A DNA stretch of 64,000 nucleotides from Leeuwenhoekiella blandensis MED217 (lineage in GTDB: Bacteria > Bacteroidota > Bacteroidia > Flavobacteriales > Flavobacteriaceae), in contig NZ_CH672395.1 of the NCBI RefSeq assembly GCF_000152985.1, positions 2,610,461-2,674,460 of the forward strand. Reading direction: 5' to 3'. This document shows positions 59,779-64,000 of this stretch, in pieces. The notes under the pieces are model-generated. The model had not been told where the DNA came from. It searched no databases and saw only the letters and a program-made list of their open reading frames with translations. Positions within the stretch are counted from its first letter, which is position 1, and every line of letters begins with the position of its first letter. Both the position numbers and the translations under genes were made by a program.

Positions 59779-61383
59779 CTATTTTGAGAGAATCGTAAAT
59801 CTATAATCTAACGGATCTAGCGCCTCGAACAAATCTTCAAGTAAACGATCTCCATACTCCAGGTAAAATTCAGAAAAATTGGTCGTACGCTCCTGCAAAT
59901 TCTCTTGCGGAAACAATTCATTTTGTATAGCTACAAACCGCTTTACGTGATCGCTCAATTTTTTCTTTTGAGCTTTTAAAAGCCGTTTTTCTAAGTGTTC
60001 TAAACCTTTTAACTGTTTTACTTCCTGAGCTTTTACAGCACCAATAAAGGAAGCATCGGTTTCTTCTGCTATGTTATAAAGCGCTTCAAACTGACGTACT
60101 AAATGTTGTTTTTGAGGAGAAAAATCAATATCGATATTAGAAATCTTTCTGATCTTTCGGTTCACCAAGTCATTTTGATCAAGAAATAGATCGGCGATAG
60201 ACAGGTCGAGTTTCTCTAATTTTTGTTGCTGCTTATCTGTGATGAGTAAGGCTGAATTGCGCAGCATCAACATTGGAAACTGCACTTCAACCTCATCAAA
60301 AAAGGTCTTTAACTCCAGCCAATATGCCAACTCTCCTCCTCCTCCAATGTAAGCCAAATTGGGAAGTATGACTTCTTGATATAATGGTCGCATAATCACA
60401 TTGGGACTAAAACGCTCAGGATGATTCTCCAACTCTAAGAGCAACTCTTCTTTTGAAAATTTAAGTTCTGTGTCGTTAACAAAGAAGCTTCCTTCCTTTT
60501 CAATAATTCGCTCACGTAAGCCATCAGCCAGGTAAAACAGGTTGATCTCTCTAGCATTTACTTGAACTCCATAACCTGCTTTTTGCAAAGCTTCAGCTTG
60601 TTTTTGAACGGTATCAAATGCTTTTTGTTCAAGTAACTCCTGCTTCAGGTAAGGCATAAATACACGCTTCAAATCGGCATCGTTTCCATCAACGATAATC
60701 AATCCGTATGCTGCGAATAAGCTATTGGCTAAAAACCGGGTAGCTTCGGTTAAATTATCGTGCTTGAGATAAGCTTCTTCAAAAAGGGTACACAAGGATG
60801 TGCCCATTTTGGTCGTTCCAAATTCAGAACAAATAAGTTGGTAAACCTCGCTTAATCCTTCAGTTGAAAGTTCGCCTACAGCACCTTTATCATTATCCTG
60901 AATATCTGCTCTGTTCCATTTGATTTTCTTTCCGCGGAAATTAAAATAATTGATTTCCTCAAAATCGTGATCTTCGGTAGCCATCCAATATACCGGCACA
61001 AAATCTTGTTCAGGATAAGTTCTGCTTAATTGTTTGGCTAAATTGATCGTACTTACAATCTTGTATAAAAAATACAATGGCCCTGTAAATAAGTTAAGTT
61101 GATGTCCCGTGGTTACAGTAAACGTGTTGGGTAGTGCTAGCCGGTTTAGCGCATTATCTACGGCATCATGTAAATCAATATTTTTGTACTGATTTCGTAC
61201 TGCCTTTACTAAAACTTCGCGGTTTTCCTCTGCAAATTGCTTTTGCTCGATCTGCTCCTTAAAATTTTCAAGATTCGGAAAATTGCCATAAAAAGATTTT
61301 AATGCATCTTTTTGTTCCAGATAATCACAAATAAGTTTAGAATAATAACCGGTCTCTTGATACGGAATATGATGTATAGACAT
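59779..61383 (-). CDS. bshC: Bacillithiol biosynthesis cysteine-adding enzyme
   Basis: 534 residues, the normal BshC length. N-terminal half shows TVTTGHQLNLFTGPLYFLYK (about 94-113), YPEQDFVPVYWMATEDHDF (the HD/ATEDHDF nucleotidyltransferase-type motif, about 126-144) and INYFNFRGKKIKWN. A second half has RPLYQEVILPNLAYIGGGGELAYWLELK (quoted in part as LAYIGGGGELAYW) followed by a coiled coil (about 430-500). BshC attaches cysteine to glucosaminyl malate to give bacillithiol, the main low-molecular-weight thiol of many Bacteroidota. bshA and bshB are not in the window. Confidence 0.93.
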   Translation of the reverse strand: MSIHHIPYQETGYYSKLICDYLEQKDALKSFYGNFPNLENFKEQIEQKQFAEENREVLVKAVRNQYKNIDLHDAVDNALNRLALPNTFTVTTGHQLNLFTGPLYFLYKIVSTINLAKQLSRTYPEQDFVPVYWMATEDHDFEEINYFNFRGKKIKWNRADIQDNDKGAVGELSTEGLSEVYQLICSEFGTTKMGTSLCTLFEEAYLKHDNLTEATRFLANSLFAAYGLIIVDGNDADLKRVFMPYLKQELLEQKAFDTVQKQAEALQKAGYGVQVNAREINLFYLADGLRERIIEKEGSFFVNDTELKFSKEELLLELENHPERFSPNVIMRPLYQEVILPNLAYIGGGGELAYWLELKTFFDEVEVQFPMLMLRNSALLITDKQQQKLEKLDLSIADLFLDQNDLVNRKIRKISNIDIDFSPQKQHLVRQFEALYNIAEETDASFIGAVKAQEVKQLKGLEHLEKRLLKAQKKKLSDHVKRFVAIQNELFPQENLQERTTNFSEFYLEYGDRLLEDLFEALDPLDYRFTILSK

Positions 61384-61649
61384 TAACGTTCTTATTTAGG
61401 GTAAATAGCCTTAAAAATATAAGGTTAAATGAAATAGTTCTTATTTGGATTTTCCCGAATTGGGAATTTAATAAATTTTCAACCCAAATATTCAACGCAT
61501 TCTTAAAGAATACTCGTTTAATTTCTAAAAATTTAAAACAAGCAAAAATAAGAGTCCTAGCGCGATGTGAGGCCCAAATTTACGTTAATTCAACGACAAC
61601 ACTTAGGTTCAATTTTAGTAGATTTACTGTTTACTAACCCTATTATTGT
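61384..61649. other. Divergent intergenic region between bshC and the M14 peptidase
   Basis: 266 bases with no ORF that I can support. A 15-base inverted repeat TTCCC-GAATT-GGGAA is at 61452-61466. The complement of 61575-61582 is TAAATTTG, a -7-like box pointing towards bshC but nearly 190 bases from its ATG. Nothing else stands out. Confidence 0.4.
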
Positions 61650-64000
61650 ATGCAGAAATTTACCTTTTTCGTCGCTTTTATTTTCAGCAGCTTGTGCTTT
61701 GCTCAAGATGTTAAATCTCCGGAAGAATTTTTAGGTTATACCGTTGGAACTCAATTTTCAAGACACGCCGATGTGGTGGCCTATTTTGAGCATGTAGCTC
61801 AAAATTCTGATTGGGTAACTTATAAAGAATATGGTCGCACCAATGAACGCCGACCGCTCACCTACGCAATTGTTACTAGTCCGCAGAATCAAGCGAATAT
61901 TGAAAGCATTCGTACCGATCACTTAAAAAACACAGGGATTCAAGAAGGAACAGCCAACCCCGATAAAGCAATCGTATGGCTTAGTTATAACGTGCACGGA
62001 AACGAGGCGAGCAGTACCGAAGCTTCTATGCTCACTTTATATGAACTCATTACCGAAAAAAAAGATTGGCTAGAAAATACGGTGGTTATTATTGATCCGT
62101 GTATCAATCCTGATGGTCGTGATCGCTATGCCAACTGGTACAATAAAGTAAAAGCTACACCTTACGATACCAATCCTAATGCTGCTGAGCACAACGAACC
62201 TTGGCCTGGCGGGCGTGCTAATCATTATTTATTTGACTTAAACCGCGATTGGGCTTGGGCTACGCAAAAAGAAACACAACAACGCTTAAAAGTCTATAAC
62301 CGTTGGATGCCCCACATTCATGTTGATTTTCACGAACAAGGAATCAACAGTCCGTATTATTTTGCTCCGGCAGCCAAGCCATATCACGAGATCATTACTC
62401 CTTTCCAGTTTGAATTTCAGCAAGAAATAGGAACCAATCACGCCAAGTATTTTGATCAAAACGGCTGGTTATTCTTCACCCGCGAAGTTTTTGACCTCCT
62501 CTACCCGAGTTATGGCGATACCTACCCTACTTACACAGGAACCATTGGAATGACCTATGAGCAAGCCGGCGGTGGCCGCGCAGGTCTAGGGATTAAAAAA
62601 GCAGATGGAACTGTTTTAACCTTAGTAGACCGGGTGGCACATCACTTTACTACAGGAATTTCTACCGTAGAAATGGCTACCAACAACGTTGATCGTCTCA
62701 ACACAGAATTCAAAAAATACTACAGCAATCCTGATGTAACCTACAAAACCTTCACCCTAACCGGCGAACAAGATCATCTTAATGCTTTAGCAAGCTTACT
62801 CGATGTACACGAAATAGAATATCAGCTAAGCGGAAACGGTACCAGTTCAGGATATGCTTACGACACCCAAGAAAACGGAAGTTTATCTTATGAACAAGCG
62901 TTGAGTGTGAGTACAGACCAACCTAAAGGTAAATTGGTTCATGTACTTTTTGAACCCGAAGCAGCACTTTCTACTCCGCTTACATATGACATCACTGCCT
63001 GGAGTTTACCTTATGCTTATGGTCTTAATGCGGTCGCTAGTACTAAGGCGGTAAATACTCAAGAAGCAGTAACTAAAACTCCAAAGCGAAACACCATCTC
63101 AAAGACTGCTGCAGGATACATTTCAAAATGGAACAGTATGACAGATGCTCGCTTTTTGAGTGCATTGCTTCAAGCTAAGATTAAAGTACGCTTTTCTGAA
63201 AAACCGTTTACAAACTCAGGAGTTGCATATCCAAGCGGCTCCTTGATTGTTACACGCAGTGACAATCCAAATGCTGATTTTGATACAAAGCTTATTGAAA
63301 TTGCCAATGAATTTGATCGAACGCTTACCGCTGTTCCTACAAGTTTTGCTTCAGCCGGACCTGATTTTGGTTCATCTTCGGTAAAACTTATCAATAAAGC
63401 TAAAATTGGTTTGTTAACGGGAGAACAAACTTCATCTTTGAGTTATGGTGCCACGTGGCATTTCTTTGAGCAGCAATTAGAATATCCTGTTACCTCGATC
63501 AACGTTGATGATCTGGGTCGTGTTAATTTTAGTGATTATGATGTTTTGGTTTTTCCTAGCGGAAGATACCGCATCGACAATAATGTACTTGATCAACTAA
63601 AGTCTTGGGTGCGCAGCGGCGGAAACATCATTGCACTTGACAACGCGCTCAATGTTTTTGCTGATAAAGAAGGCTTTCAGCTAAAACGCATTCCATCTGA
63701 ACAAAATGAAGACAGTCTTGCAGATAAAATTATCCCTTACGCTGATCGTGAGCAACAAATTGCTAAAAATTTGATAAGTGGAAGCATTTTTAAAACCAAT
63801 GTAGATGCAACACATCCATTAGCTTTTGGATATGACGACACCTATTACAGTTTAAAAATAGGAAGCGACGCCTATGCGCTGCTAGACCGCGGTTACAACG
63901 TAGCGTATCTTGACGAAACTCCGCAGCGTGTATCAGGCTTTGCCGGCGCTGATGCTTTAAAGCATTTGAGCAACAGTCTTGTGTTTGGAGTAGAACCTAT
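61650..64000 (+). CDS. Secreted M14-family zinc carboxypeptidase (5' part)
   Basis: Truncated by the window end; 783 codons are visible from the ATG at 61650. Signal peptide MQKFTFFVAFIFSSLCFAQ. The M14 domain (about 25-360) has the HxxE zinc motif in LSYNVHGNEASSTE, the DFNRDW-like FDLNRDWAW, the third ligand in HIHVDFHEQG and GMTYEQAGG as a candidate catalytic Glu. Residues about 590-700 (KIGLLTGEQ ... FEQQLEYPVTSINVDDL ... YDVLVFPSG ... WVRSGGNIIALDN) resemble a class I glutamine-amidotransferase-like domain, often found behind such peptidases. It may release C-terminal residues outside the cell. The end of the protein is unknown. Confidence 0.9.
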   Translation, partial: MQKFTFFVAFIFSSLCFAQDVKSPEEFLGYTVGTQFSRHADVVAYFEHVAQNSDWVTYKEYGRTNERRPLTYAIVTSPQNQANIESIRTDHLKNTGIQEGTANPDKAIVWLSYNVHGNEASSTEASMLTLYELITEKKDWLENTVVIIDPCINPDGRDRYANWYNKVKATPYDTNPNAAEHNEPWPGGRANHYLFDLNRDWAWATQKETQQRLKVYNRWMPHIHVDFHEQGINSPYYFAPAAKPYHEIITPFQFEFQQEIGTNHAKYFDQNGWLFFTREVFDLLYPSYGDTYPTYTGTIGMTYEQAGGGRAGLGIKKADGTVLTLVDRVAHHFTTGISTVEMATNNVDRLNTEFKKYYSNPDVTYKTFTLTGEQDHLNALASLLDVHEIEYQLSGNGTSSGYAYDTQENGSLSYEQALSVSTDQPKGKLVHVLFEPEAALSTPLTYDITAWSLPYAYGLNAVASTKAVNTQEAVTKTPKRNTISKTAAGYISKWNSMTDARFLSALLQAKIKVRFSEKPFTNSGVAYPSGSLIVTRSDNPNADFDTKLIEIANEFDRTLTAVPTSFASAGPDFGSSSVKLINKAKIGLLTGEQTSSLSYGATWHFFEQQLEYPVTSINVDDLGRVNFSDYDVLVFPSGRYRIDNNVLDQLKSWVRSGGNIIALDNALNVFADKEGFQLKRIPSEQNEDSLADKIIPYADREQQIAKNLISGSIFKTNVDATHPLAFGYDDTYYSLKIGSDAYALLDRGYNVAYLDETPQRVSGFAGADALKHLSNSLVFGVEP

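Noticed and set aside
61575-61582. TAAATTTG (complement) as the bshC promoter
   Set aside because: It lies nearly 190 bases from the ATG without a -33 element; listed only as a weak note for the intergenic region.
1-64000. tRNA, rRNA, CRISPR arrays, prophage or integrase
   Set aside because: No such genes or repeat-spacer patterns seen on either strand in reading the window.

Overview
The window looks like the chromosome of a marine-type member of the Flavobacteriaceae (Bacteroidota). The signs are low-to-moderate GC, SusC/SusD proteins, a type B T9SS C-terminal domain, TAnnTTTG-type promoter boxes rather than sigma70 boxes, BshC, an OtsA-OtsB fusion, and a crtI-crtB-crtZ carotenoid cluster. 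The genus cannot be fixed from this sequence alone. I see no rRNA, tRNA, CRISPR array, insertion sequence or prophage. No gene-free stretch exceeds 300 bases.

Region 1 (1-6041) is cell envelope: the end of dapD (lysine/peptidoglycan precursor), then five glycosyltransferases (GT9, GT2, GT2, GT4, GT2) and a Kdo/WaaP-type lipopolysaccharide kinase on alternating strands, probably for LPS core assembly. Region 2 (6045-15320) is mostly housekeeping: tsaC, cca, ctaA, a pRiA4b ORF-3-like protein, a YejK/NdpA-like nucleoid protein, a small TolQ/ExbB-like membrane protein, a LytS/LytTR two-component pair and uvrB. Region 3 (15439-29835) holds a large T9SS-secreted protein, an ABC exporter pair, an uncharacterised protein with a kinase-like catalytic loop, a MazEF pair, GH15 divergent from an OtsA-OtsB trehalose synthase fusion, two secreted metallopeptidases (M28, M1) and a YdeI-like protein.

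Region 4 (29902-55248) is the main feature: an arabinan/L-arabinose utilisation locus. Fourteen genes in a row on the minus strand, mostly 2-40 bases apart, encode a SusC/SusD importer, a very large VCBS/ASPIC beta-propeller lipoprotein, two GH51, three GH43 and one GH127-type arabinosidase, then ribulokinase (araB), ribulose-5-phosphate 4-epimerase (araD), a sodium/sugar symporter, arabinose isomerase (araA) and an aldose 1-epimerase. A divergent Nudix-fold AraR-type regulator with a dead Nudix box sits at the head. Together they would bind and cut arabinan at the surface, import oligosaccharides, trim them to L-arabinose in the periplasm, import the sugar and convert it to D-xylulose 5-phosphate.

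Region 5 (55389-59776) is a carotenoid operon (crtI, crtB, crtZ plus a DUF2071 protein) headed by a MerR/B12-binding regulator that retains the CarH-type cobalamin motifs, so light control is likely. Region 6 (59779-64000) has bshC (bacillithiol synthesis) and the start of a secreted M14 metallocarboxypeptidase that runs off the window.
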